Shown here in pieces: positions 12,823 to 27,120 of a DNA stretch of 64,000 nucleotides. The notes under the pieces were generated by a model. That model did no database searches. It saw only the letters and a program-made list of their open reading frames with translations, and had not been told where the DNA came from. This DNA is from Siphlonurus alternatus (lineage: Eukaryota > Arthropoda > Insecta > Ephemeroptera > Siphlonuridae), in NCBI GenBank assembly GCA_949825025.1, contig OX463788.1, positions 26,979,036 through 27,043,035 on the forward strand, read 5' to 3'. Numbering within the stretch: the first letter of the stretch is position 1; each line of letters opens with the position of its first letter. The translations under genes were made by a program, and so were the position numbers.

Positions 12823-13367
12823 AATATAATTTATCGTTCTGCAGAAGAAGCCGAACAAAATTCATCCAATAATTATTTTTTAAAAGGCATACGTCGCGCC
12901 TCTGGTGGCCGGCTGCATAGCGACAGACCTTAAAGTTCGCTAAATTAATGAACATTAAACCATGATGTCAGTACTAATAATAGGTTAAAAGTGTATTAGA
13001 TACTTGGGATGGCCGCTAGGCAAGTGGATTGCCGCGCCCACGGCCGTGGCGTTCTCATAAACCGGCAAACTAAACTAGGGATGTGATGTTTTTTTCTAAT
13101 CGAGCGCCTATCGTTAAAAAATGAAGATCGTAACGCAAAACGGTACTATTTCTCTCTGCAGCTAAATTATTTTAAATTTTTTAAAAAGGATCAGTGTTAT
13201 GAGCACTTTCAGATAGGTTGCATGGTAGCATAAATATTATGGTGGCCTTAGATTACTCTGGTCGCTAGAATTAACCTTTCATTGGTTAATTCCGTTAATT
13301 GGTAGTATAGTTTGACTGATGCCGACGAGTGATATATGAATTATGATTGTGCTCTTATTTGCTATTT

Positions 13368-14144
13368 CCCAGGGACCGCATGGGTATCCCCGGGACACAG
13401 CGGAACGTCCTTGCAATGCCCCGCGAATGTCCCGTGGTCTATATTATATTAATTTAATGCTTTTTAAAATTTAAAATTTTTAGGAATTGCTTAACTTATA
13501 GTGTAGAAGGGACACAGAAGAAAATAACGCAATTATATTGAACTTTTGGATCAAACGTCCTTTGAGGGTCTCGCAGGGATACACCAGGGATGTATCCCAT
13601 GTATGCCCCGCAGGTGCACTCCTAGGACGTTACTGTTTTTTTAATATTGGTTTTAATTGGTTAAATTATAGTATTTTAAAACGTTTAGCTTCATCTCGAG
13701 AAGATTTTGATTAATTTGATAACTATATATATCGATGAATGTCTCGCAGAGGTGTCTCTGTGGGATGCACACGGGGGGTATTGTGGAAAATTGTAAAATA
13801 ACAATTTTCTTTGCTTAAGTATGTAGCTGATTGAATTTTTAATCACAATTTTGAATAATTTTAATTAGTAAACAGAATGTCCCGTAAGTGCACCTGTATG
13901 GGGGTCATTCATGAGACGTAGTTTTTTTCTAAAAAATTAAAAAATAAAAAATTGTTAAAATTTGAAGATAAACATTATTTATGTGCCGTATTGGAAGTTT
14001 CTCATTATTATTATTAAAATTTATAAAAGAAACCATAGATTGTAAAATATCCTAAAGTATCAAAAATATACAAGTCGATTTCATAATTTATAGTTTATAA
14101 AGTTAAGTTTTCTACATTTTAGTATGAAGACATGTGTCTTCATA

Positions 14145-14178
<34 letters not shown>

Positions 14179-14444
14179 ATGCCAGTTTTTTAATTTTTTT
14201 TTTGCCATTCTTTCTCTTTGATAACATCATTATAATTGATAAAAACATTTTTTAATTGGTAATTATAAGCATATTTGCTATATAACCCTATGTATCCCTG
14301 CAATGACTTCAGGGTGTATCCCTGGAATGTCCCCAAGGGGTACCCTTTTGTGCATGGAAATAGGGGATACACCTTGGGGCACTCCGGAGGGACGTTTGAG
14401 GGGTATCCCTGGAACGCCCCGGGGATACACCTGCGGTCCCTGGG
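13368..14444. mobile_element. 1077-bp element with CCCAGGGACCGCA ends, copy 1
   Basis: Starts CCCAGGGACCGCA and ends TGCGGTCCCTGGG, a perfect inverted terminus of about 13 bp. The direct copy at 59390-59410 has the empty site (GCTATTTATTTATTCG), so the insertion is certain; comparison gives a 2-bp TT duplication. Words such as GTATCCC, GGGACGT and GGGATAC recur through the element and cluster at both ends. No transposase. A second copy in opposite orientation lies at 25392-26457. Confidence 0.9.
14117..14177. repeat. Perfect 16-bp-arm palindrome followed by poly(A)
   Basis: TTTTAGTATGAAGACA, then TG, then its exact complement, then about 30 A. At this point the other copy (25392-26457, opposite strand) has a 67-bp tRNA-like module instead. 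It looks like a fold-back copying event that replaced the module. Confidence 0.85.
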
Positions 14445-14497
14445 TTATTTATTCGTGTAGTGGATTTTGTGATATTTTAATTATATAATTAGTGCAC

Positions 14498-14552
14498 GCA
14501 GTATTCATTGAGCTCTACACAAGGCCTTGTGTAGAGCTCAATGGCAGTATTC
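14498..14552. repeat. 37-bp palindromic insert between 9-bp direct repeats
   Basis: GCAGTATTC at 14498-14506 and 14544-14552 flank a near-perfect palindrome centred on CACAAGGCCTTGTG. The direct copy at 59453-59507 has the same structure. A 9-bp duplication suggests a miniature Mutator-like relic. Confidence 0.7.
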
Positions 14553-15423
14553 GATTCTTTTAATTTAAGTGCGTAAATTAATGTACGTGTTTCTGCATGA
14601 TGCATGACAATATTAATAATTAAATTAATTTGCGTGTAATTATTGCACTTGATCGAAGGAACATATTTTCTTTAAATTTTAATATAAAACTTTAATTCAG
14701 ATATTATAGATCTCGGTGCATGCAGCATAAAATTATATGCATTATAATATATGTATACACACATATATATGTATATATATAGAAGTATTAATTCAAATGA
14801 AACTTAAATTTATTTGCATGGTAGCTTTTTCGCTATTTTATAAATAATTATATATCATAATTCACATCGATCATGCATGACTATTTTTGTATTATATACG
14901 CATTTAAATAAAATAAAATATTACATATTTTTCAATTGCTGCATATATATATATATTGCTCGATCCAATTAATTTAAAAATTCTTTAACTTTTGATTTGT
15001 ATTTAATATAATATAGTATATATTACATAAACAGGAGTATTATATTATAAATTGTATATAATAGACAACTTACATGAATTTATTTATTGCAAAAAGAGAG
15101 GGTATCAAATTATACGTACCATTTTAAATTTTTTTGATTCGCGGAGAACTATTAATTTTAAATAATTATTAAAGTTCTGTAAGTTGTCCATATTTGTCCA
15201 ATAAAATTTCATGTGCTTATAATATATATATTATATATATTGGTTGGTACTTTGGGGCAATTAATTGACACATTTTGGTCATGTATGCCCCCATTTTTAT
15301 ATTATAGTATATATAATTTATTGAGCTATATATATAATATTATATAGCTTTTAAATATTTATCAATCTCATAATATATATTATTCTTAATTAAACCCTAT
15401 TGGGTATACTTCTATTTACTAAT

Positions 15424-15775
15424 TACATACTACTTCGAAACCCCGAACCTTCCGAAACCCTAACTTGAGCGTTTCGCGGGCTCTTCTGGAACGAGGGCGG
15501 CCACGGCCTTGCAAATCCATCCCGGCATTTGCCTGCGGCTGAGGGAAACGTGGAAACCTCAGCCAGGATGGACGCTACAGCTTTTGTCAATGAACCGGAA
15601 ATGCAATGGTCCAAAGCCAGGGGAACCACATAGTGGAAAAGCGCAACATTTTACCCTGGGTGGGAAACGAGGTTTTTGTTGAAAATGGTCACCCATCTAA
15701 CTACTAACCACGCGCGGCATTGCTTGACTTCGGTGATCTGACGAGACCCGGTCAAGCGCACTGCGCCACACCTCC
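15424..15775 (-). mobile_element. SINE-like segment with 5S-rRNA-derived head, copy A
   Basis: On the minus strand 15771-15687 resembles the 5S rRNA internal-promoter half (TCTCGTCAGATCACCGAAG, then GGTTAGTAGTTAGATGGGTG), preceded by a tRNA-like box-A word (GTGGCGCAGTG). A body with CCATCCTGGCTGAGG and AGGCAAATGCCGGGATGG follows down to 15424. Such SINE3-type elements are transcribed by RNA polymerase III and moved by LINE enzymes. Copy B is at 60407-60757. Confidence 0.75.
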
Positions 15776-16255
15776 CACAAATATCTACCATTGAGTGGGT
15801 AGTTAGGATACAAAAATTTCATTGCAAAAGTGTATAGAGGGTAAAATCATGCTATACTCTCTGATTTATTATTTTATTTATATATATATATTTTTTTTTC
15901 TCACATTTTTCTGAGACCTGTAGACGTCTCCAGAAAGTTTGGCAAATCCCGCAAATCATTCAATAATTATTTAAAAATATTTACCGGTTTCAGAAAAAAT
16001 AAAATAAAAAAGTCAGAGTATACCCACCGTTTATTAATTTCTTGCAAAAAAATGTTTAATGCTAGCTGTTTATTACGGAATTATAATACTTATTAGTAAA
16101 GGCTAGATTAATTTCAACAATATGAGTAATGACAGTTTTTTTAATGCATTCAGCATTATATATATAATGCTATATTTAAATTTAAAATTATACTATAGTA
16201 CTATTATACAATATTCGCAGGCGTGGATCCACGAACAGCTCTAGTGAGGGTAAGC

Positions 16256-19537
<3,282 letters not shown>

Positions 19538-20278
19538 GATTCCAGTCTGTATATTGTGTATACATAAAGGCGGTATTACACAATACAATTTTTCTGTTTA
19601 TTGCGTATATACAATTTTAATTTACAAGTAAAATTCAACTCCATATTTGCTTGCATGGAGATGAAATTCTGTTGCAAAGGAAAATTGTAAGCTAAATTAC
19701 GTATTATAATAATATGCGCAGGCTTAATAACTTTATATACATGGCACCCCGCCAGTATAAAATAATTAAAATATTGAACAAATGAGTAACATAGTATATA
19801 TCAATTAGTACGAAATTATGCTAGTCGGAATAGTTTCATCTGCATATATGTTATATAGTGTGAATGCATCGTGTAAAAGTGTTTGCGAAATATTTAAGCT
19901 ACACCTGGAGGCGTTTGTTTCTTAATTAGCCGGCCAATCCACATCCAGCCATGGCCACGTACGCTAGCAATTTAGAAAATCATAATTTATTATTTTATAT
20001 AATTTATTTTTATTATATTTATTACTATGTTACATGACATAAATTAGTTCATCTTTAATTAAATTAATTATTTTCTTTCTTCAATAAAAAAATTATTTTA
20101 GGATGTTCGTTAATTACTTCGTTATTTTTATATTCCAATTAGTTTTTTATGTACGTATAAATATAATTATCAAATTTCATTTTATTTTATATATAATCAT
20201 ATATTTTTAATTTCACTTCCAATAAAATTTTATTTTAATTATATATTTTTGTCACTTATATATCATAATAATAATAAT

Positions 20279-20332
<54 letters not shown>

Positions 20333-21464
20333 ATGAAGATAATATATGGTATACATATATGTACGCATATATATTATAATATATTATAATATTTTATTTA
20401 TTTATTCACATTAAATACCATGAGTTAATTGGTACATTGTATTTTATTATTTTATTTTTAAAATATTATAATTATTAATTGATATGATTATTATATAGCT
20501 ATAGGATAGGATAATAATATATATTATATACAAACACAAACAAACAAATTGGAAAATGAAAACCAGAATTTATCTTGCTTATAAATACACTCGAATCTCC
20601 AATTCTGCATTTTTCAATTGGAACAAAAAAAAAAAAAAAAAGCAATTAAGTCCAATTAAGTTATAGCAACTTTAACTCTACAATGCATTGAAGCGACTGT
20701 ACGTTCGAGACAAAAGCAAAAAAAACGCAAGACTATAATTTTCTTTTGTAAATTAATTCATAGAGAAACTTGCCAGCAAAATAAAAACTGTATCAAAATA
20801 TAAAGAAATGTATCTTGTATCAGATAAAAAGCTTTAGTACAGTTGTTAGAGTTGAAAAACAACCATCAACCATTTTTAATTAATTAATTTAAGAAATTTA
20901 AAAAATTCGACGTTTTAAATAAGTCGCTAATTTTTGGCAAAATATCTGGAATCGTATACTCAACGCCATCTTCAAGTTGCTGAAGCAGATATTTGTTAAA
21001 AGTAAAGTAGATCCACCTATATTGAAAGTTTGGAACCATTTCTTAGTTTGAATTTGCCTCCCCACTATCGCCCACTATTACTATTACTATCGATATTTAT
21101 TTTTCGACGCTACGCAATTTCGACGCTACGCCACTTTCCCGCGTCAACGGCATGTTTGTCCGCCGCAATGTTAAAATCATAGGAAAGGGGCACGACCAAA
21201 TGGGGCATCCTGCAATGTTATGGTATAGGAGAATCAACTATAATCTGCTCTAACTTGGAAATTATTAAAGCTAGCACAGTGGAACTTTCACTAAAATATT
21301 AGAAAAAAAATCTAGTATTTTTTATAAAAAAAAGTAAGCTCTTAACCCAATATTCAAAAAGTGTCAAAAATTGACTTCAGCTCCCCCGTAGCGCAGGTAT
21401 GGGAGTTTGGCTACTATCTTTCCTGTACTGTGTGTCTTCCATACGTAAACTAAGGTTTGTGATA

Positions 21465-21538
<74 letters not shown>

Positions 21539-21714
21539 TATATATGCACATATTATATATATAAATATATATCATACAGTGTGCATGATAATTTGTTATT
21601 TGTAGTGGTACGTATATAAATCTAGTCATTCTAGTCACATCAAAATTCGATTACCTAACAACCTAATATAACCCAACCCCTACTGTACTTTGTAACTCAG
21701 TGCTCACTTTTTCC
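19538..21714. other. AT-rich spacer with microsatellites and a LINE 3'-end relic
   Basis: No gene seen. About 20395-20450 matches the 3' end of the LINE at 36201 (TTCACATTAAATACCA, then TTGGTACATTG) with leading ATTT units. Long (TA)n tracts lie at 20285-20329 and 21469-21530. A small CpG-bearing patch near 21100-21170 contains CGACGCTACGCAATTTCG, a word also found inverted near 59065-59085. Confidence 0.6.
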
Positions 21715-24700
21715 AGGTGGCACTATATATAGACTACTACCCACGAGAAAATAAGAGTGAAAGCTCACAACAAATTCACTCGCACATATTGACTCCAATT
21801 AACCTAAATTTCGCCCCTTTTTGGAGTCAATATGCGCGAGCGAATTAACGTGTATTGATGCACTTTGGCGATGTTTGGTACTTTATATTGACGCATTTTC
21901 ACGTATATTGATGAATATTGACGAGTATTGACGTGAATGCCTGCCGAAATACTTCGCTCGACTTCACGCACTTTCAGGTATATTGGCTCGCGCATATTGA
22001 CTCCAATTCACCTAAATTTCGCCCCTTTTTAGAGTCAATATGCGCAAGTGAATTAACGTGTATTGATGCACTTTGGCGATGTTTGGTACTTTATATTGAC
22101 GCATTTTCACGTATTTTGATTAGTATTGACGTAAATGCCTGCCGAAATACTTCGCTCGACTTCATGCACTTTCAGGTATATTGGCTCGCGCATATTGACT
22201 CCAATTCACCTAAATTTCGCCCCTTTTCTGAGTCAATATGCGCGAGTGAATTTGATATCATATATTGGCACATTTTCATGTAATTTGATTAATATTAACA
22301 AATATTGACGTAAATGCCTGCCACCAAAATACTTCGCTCGAATTCACACACTTTCAGGTATACTGGCTCGCACATTTTGACGCCTTTTCGTGAACTTTCA
22401 CACTTTCATTGATTAATTTTTTTCCTTAAGTCCATTCATTCAAATTCACTCATTTTGACGCTTTTTCAGGAACTTTCACGCTTTTATCAACCATAATTTT
22501 TTTACAAAGTCCAGTCATTCAAATTCACTCATTTTGACGCTTTTTCACGAACTTTCACGCTTTTATCAACCATAATTTTTTACAATGTCCAGTCATTCAA
22601 ATTCACTCATTTTGACGCTTTTTCATGAACTTTCACACTTTTATCAACCATTATTTTTTACAAAGTTCAGTCCTTCAAATTCACTCATTTTGACGCTTTT
22701 TCATGAACTTTCACGCTTTTATCAACCATATTATTTTACAAATTCCAGTCATTCAAATTTAATATTTTTCAAACCTTTTCACGAAATTTCATACATTTAA
22801 CAAGTAATTTTTTCACAAAGTCTAAACATGCAAAATTCATTCATTCCCACGAATTTTCACACCATCATTTACCAAATTTTTACACATGGTCTCATGCATT
22901 TTTCGTCGCAGGCTAGCTCACCAAACCATTGGAAGTGAATGCAGTCCCATGGCCTCAGTCCCCATGGATACCTGAAATGTACGAAAAATCCACAAAGAAA
23001 CGCGCGCAAATTTTTACGTACAGTAATAAAGATTGTTCTCATTTGTCAAACATCGAAAGCAAAATAAAAACAATAATTTTTACAAACAGAAATATAGGCC
23101 GGTATACAGATATACAGCTAGTATAAAATGAGAGGCTTTTATAAAAAAAAAACTTACTAGGCTGACTATATAATATATAGCAGTATAAGGTTTTCACTAC
23201 TTTTTATAATTAATGATTCCTTTTGAATAATTTAACTATTAAAGGAATTATTTTTATACTTCGTCATAATTAAATAAATTAATAAGAACTGTTTTTATAC
23301 TTATCTGATAGAACTTCTCGTCGTGGCTTAATCTTCGATATTTTATGCGACTCCAATTAAATCTGACATTTTGAAAACTCGACCGGCAAAAATGCAACAT
23401 TAAATTGTCTCTTTTTACATCATAAAAAGTGCAAAAAAATGGCAAATATTAACACTGGACAAACGAATGGTAACCTAACTTCATTGTAATTAACTATTTA
23501 ATGTTCAGGAATAAGTAAAACTTCACTTAAACACCTCATAAATCACCATACACACACGAGGAGCTTTCTATAACCTCTCTGCGTCAGCCATCTTGTGTTA
23601 GTACCAACCGCCAAGTCACATGACTTCCGGTCATGTGACCAGATTTGTAGAACATTTTTTTCATGAAGTCCCCTCATGCATATTCACGCATTTTCACACT
23701 TTTCCACGCACTTTCACCCATTTGTCGACCAACATTTTTCATTAAGTCCCTTCATGCATATCCACGCATTTTCACACTTTTTCACGCACTTTCACCCATT
23801 TGTTGACCTTTTTTTTTTTAATAAAGACCACTAATGTATTTTCACGCATTTTCACACATTTTTACGCACTTCGACCATTTGTTGACTAATTTTTTTCCTA
23901 AGTCCCCTCACATGAATAACATTTTTTCACGCCTTGTTCCATGACGTCACTTGCTGGTCATGGGACGTCAAATTTCCTACTGAGAGATGCTGAAAATATG
24001 TTAAAATACATTAATATGCACTAAAGGATGTTGTTAAAAAAAATTGTTGAACAAATAGTTCAAAGTGCGTGAAAATGTGTGAAAATGTGTGAAAATGCGT
24101 GAAAAAACATTAGGGGTCTTTACTAAAAAAAAATGGTCAACAAATGGGTGAAAATGCGTCAAAATATGTCAAAATGTGTCAATTTGCATGAGGGGACTTT
24201 ATAAAAAAAAAATGGTCAACAAATTGGTGAAAATGCGTCAAAATATGTCAAAATGTGCCAATTTGCATGAGGGGACTTTATGAAAAATAATGGTCAGCAA
24301 ATTGGTGAAAATGCGTCAAAATATGTCAAAATGTGTCAATTTGCATGAGGGGACTTTATGAAAAAAAATTGGTCAACAAATTGGTGAAAATGCGTCAAAA
24401 TATGTCAAAATGTGCCAATTTGCATGAGGGGACTTTCTGAAAAAAAATGGTCAGCAAATTGGTGAAAATGCGTCAAAATATGTCAAAATGTGTCAATTTG
24501 CATGAGGGGACTTTATGAAAAAAATTGGTTGACAAATGGGTGAATGTGCATGAAAAAGTTTCAAAGTGAGTGAACGTACTTTGCATCAAACTGGCTGAAA
24601 GTGCGTCAGTATACATGAACTGACTTTATAAAAAATGTTGGATCATAATTGGATGAAACTGCGTGAAAATTCATGAAAATGGGCGAGTGGAATCAACTCA

Positions 24701-25003
24701 ATTTGCATCAATAGAGGTGAAGTTGATACTAAATTAAAAATACGTCAATTTATGTGAAAATGCGTGGAGTTGCTCTAGTCAACTATGTGAATATTAATCA
24801 GTATATGTCAATATGGATGGGCGAAATTGCTTGAAATACACTTATTTTGTTAAATTATTAAAAATTTGTTAAAATGCGAGAATGACGCATCAATCTGCAT
24901 GAGAGAGTCGTCAATCGGCTTCAACATGTGGGAAAATGTGTGAATTTTTCACTCGTATTCACAATTTATTCGCATTTATTTTCTCGTGGGTAGCCACCTC
25001 TGG
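21715..25003. mobile_element. 3.3-kb foldback element C with arrayed arms
   Basis: The ends contain CTACCCACGAGAAAATAA (21737) and its exact complement (to 24993); outside these lie CCAGGTGGC and GCCACCTCTGG. The left arm holds about three 200-bp units (21779-22380) and then about five 83-bp units with CACTCATTTTGACGC (22437-22870). The right arm holds several 77-bp units with TCAATTTGCATGAGGGGACT (24060-24560), inverted relative to the left; 23650-23900 has related units in the left-hand orientation. No transposase seen. Confidence 0.82.
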
Positions 25004-25054
25004 TCTCCGCACACTGGAAGTGGCTTGATTTCCCCTGCTGCGACTGGAATGCAG

Positions 25055-25147
25055 CCTGCTGCATTCAGCATTACCTCGGCCACTACACTACAAACAGGTT
25101 CTGTGCAACATCTCATCTGCAACATCGTGGGAGATGACATGTTGCAG
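25055..25147 (+). CDS. Putative penultimate exon of an unrecognised host gene
   Basis: This stretch is much richer in GC than its surroundings, stays open in one frame and ends in a CAG|GTCAGT donor at 25147 in phase 0. The readable product includes GSVQHLICNIVGDDMLQ. The 5' edge is uncertain: acceptors could lie at 25054 or about 25097, and the frame remains open upstream into the end of the 21715-25003 foldback. I do not recognise the protein. Confidence 0.4.
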
Positions 25148-25391
25148 GTCAGTCTCTAACAAAGTTCTTCTTTTCAATGGAAGTGTGACTTAATGCACCG
25201 TAACGGTGGGAGTAACTTTTCAAATCGTTATTCGCACCGCTGCGGTGTAAAAAAATTCTATTCGCTTATTTAAGTGTATGCATGGATATTTAACTTACTT
25301 TGCTTTCCGGTACGGTAGAGATAATACGAATCAGCTGTTCAACGAAGTCCTCTTCAGAGTCCCATAAGGGTCTCTATGAGTCTCCAAGTCC

Positions 25392-26457
25392 CCCAGGGAC
25401 CGCAGGTGTATCCCCGGGGCGTTCCAGGGATACCCCTCAAACGTCCCTCCGGAGTGCCCCAAGGTGTATCCCCTATTTCCATGCACAAAAGGGTACCCCT
25501 TGGGGACATTCCAGGGATACACCCTGAGGTCATTGCAGGGATACATAGGGTTATATAGCAAATATGCTTATAATTACCAATTAAAAAATGTTTTTATCAA
25601 TTATAATGATGTTATCAAAGAGAAAGAATAGCAAAAAAAAAATTAAAAAACTGGCATAGGTGAGACTCGAACTCGGGACCATCAGATTTGAAGTCTGGTG
25701 TCTTTACCACTAGGACACATGTCTTCATACTAAAATGTAGAAAACTTAACTTTATAAACTATAAATTATGAAATCGACTTGTATATTTTTTATACTTTAG
25801 GATATTTTACAATCTATGGTTTCTTTTATAAATTTTAATAATAATAATGAGAAACTTCCAATACGGCACATAAATAATGTTTATCTTCAAATTTTAACAA
25901 TTTTTTATTTTTAAATTTTTTAGAAAAAAACTATGTCTCATGAATGACCCCCAAGGTGCACTTACGGGACATTCTGTTTACTAATTAAAATTATTCAAAA
26001 TTGTGATTAAAAATTCAATCAGCTACATACTTAAGCAAAGAAAATTGTTATTTTACAATTTTCGACAATACCCCCCGTGTGTCCCACAGAGACACCTGCG
26101 AGACATTCATCGATAGTTATCAAATTAATCAAAATCTTCTCGAGATGAAGCTAAACGTTTTAAAATACTATAATTTAACCAATTAAAAAAACAGTAACGT
26201 CCTAGGAGTGCACCTGCGGGGCATACATGGGATACCCCTGGTGTATCCCTGCGAGACACTCAAAGGACGTTTGATCCAAAAGTTCAATATAATTGCGTTA
26301 TTTTCTTCTGTGTCCCTTCTACACTATAAGTTAAGCAATTCCTAAAAATTTTAAATTTTAAAAAGCATTAAATTAATATAATATAGACCACGGGACATTC
26401 GCGGGGCATTGCAAGGACGTTCCGCTGTGTCCCGGGGATACCCATGCGGTCCCTGCG
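25392..26457. mobile_element. CCCAGGGACCGCA element, copy 2 (inverted)
   Basis: Reverse-complement copy of 13368-14444, near identical along its length including the GTATCCC/GGGATAC word clusters. The chief difference is a tRNA-like module (about 25655-25724) where copy 1 has a palindrome and poly(A). Its outer end has drifted (CCCTGCGG in place of CCCTGGG). Confidence 0.88.
25655..25724 (-). pseudogene. tRNA-like module (anticodon loop CTTCAAA), probably not a working tRNA
   Basis: On the minus strand the order CTAGTGGTAAAGAC (D arm), CCAGA-CTTCAAA-TCTG (anticodon arm, anticodon UCA), a 5-nt variable loop and GAGTTCGAGTCTC (T arm, B box) is tRNA-like. The acceptor stem does not pair and the T stem holds only three pairs. 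The UCA anticodon recalls selenocysteine tRNA, but the long Sec-type arms are absent. Most likely a tRNA-derived fragment carried by the mobile element. Confidence 0.5.
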
Positions 26458-26760
26458 GCCCCTTTTTTTTTTGTTTTTTGTTTTTTTTTTTTTGGATAGG
26501 CAGATTTTATTTGAGAGTGCCGAAAAACCATAAAAAAAAATTCACTTATTTTGAAATTTTTTGTGTGGCTTGGACACTAACAGCCGTTTCTAAAAAAAAA
26601 AAAAAAAAAAAATCAGAATTTTTGTGAATTTGCTAAAGTTTACATGTTAATCAAAGGGGACTGCGAGGAACAGCCGATTCGTATTATCTCCACCTTAAAC
26701 ACGAAATAAATTAATGAAAGATATCGGTTACGTAATCCCTTGTTTCTCATCCTCTCATAG

Positions 26761-26892
26761 CACCCACAGCTGAAGCTGATACCTTTGAGCATGAAGAACC
26801 TTGTGATGGGGTTCGAGGAGCCCCTCAAGCAGATGTACGAGGCCACTCACCGCATGAGACAGGCCAAGCAGGAGGACGGGGCAGCACAGTGA
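26761..26892 (+). CDS. Putative last exon of the same unrecognised host gene
   Basis: A pyrimidine-rich acceptor (TTTCTCATCCTCTCATAG) precedes 26761; an alternative acceptor after 26769 keeps the same phase. The exon reads 43 residues to TGA at 26890-26892, with the charged C-terminus FEEPLKQMYEATHRM followed by RQAKQEDGAAQ. Its codons are GC-rich in an AT-rich neighbourhood and it joins in phase 0 to the exon ending at 25147. The intervening intron is filled by a TTAA-family element (25314-26694). No function is assigned. Confidence 0.45.
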   Translation, partial: HPQLKLIPLSMKNLVMGFEEPLKQMYEATHRMRQAKQEDGAAQ

Positions 26893-27120
26893 TCCACAGC
26901 AAGAGGGAGCGACGGTGGAATGTCGGAGGCCTTGAGTTTAAGGCTCTCATGTGTATGTTTCCAAGGTTCCCTCAGTCTCACCTCAGCAATGCTGTGACAC
27001 GTAAAAGGCTGTAGCCAACTTTCGTTCCCTTCCGTAATCTTTTACTGTCCTATACTATATATTTTACTCCTAGTGCCTATACAAAATTGAAGTTGTTTTG
27101 CTATTAAATAAATAAATAAA
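26893..27120 (+). other. Likely 3' UTR of the plus-strand host gene
   Basis: Mixed-composition, non-repetitive sequence follows the TGA at 26892 and ends with overlapping AATAAA hexamers in a run of TAAA units near 27105-27120. These could act as the polyadenylation signal. The call depends on the exon call being right. Confidence 0.4.

Larger units (their letters stand above)
13161..16245 (+). repeat. Composite repeat, copy A (direct copy at 59198-61231)
   Basis: From AAATTATTTTAAATTTTTTA to CCACGAACAGCTCTAGTGAG this matches 59198-61231 almost base for base. Exceptions are a 1077-bp insertion (13368-14444) and small microsatellite differences. It has no terminal inverted repeats and includes a SINE-like segment with a 5S-derived head. 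High identity implies recent duplication or transposition. Confidence 0.9.
25314..26694. mobile_element. TTAA-type element disrupted by a second element, in a host intron
   Basis: The ends GGTAGAGATAATACGAATCA (25314) and its mirror (to 26694, followed by TTAA) belong to the same family as 58138-58502 and 61868-62235. The left TTAA is lost or mutated. Most of the interior is the 25392-26457 element. It lies wholly between the two putative plus-strand host exons. Confidence 0.7.

Noticed and set aside
13361..14455. Calling the 1077-bp element a member of a named superfamily
   Set aside because: The 2-bp TT duplication from one empty site and CCCAGGG ends are not enough to assign it.
21364..21638. 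Tyr-Ile repeat frames
   Set aside because: Pure translation of the (TA)n microsatellite.
24060..24560. Regularly spaced repeats resembling a CRISPR array
   Set aside because: Units are head-to-tail with no unique spacers, no Cas genes, and the DNA is animal.
25655..25724. Selenocysteine tRNA gene
   Set aside because: The anticodon loop fits but the long acceptor/T and variable arms are missing and the acceptor stem fails to pair.
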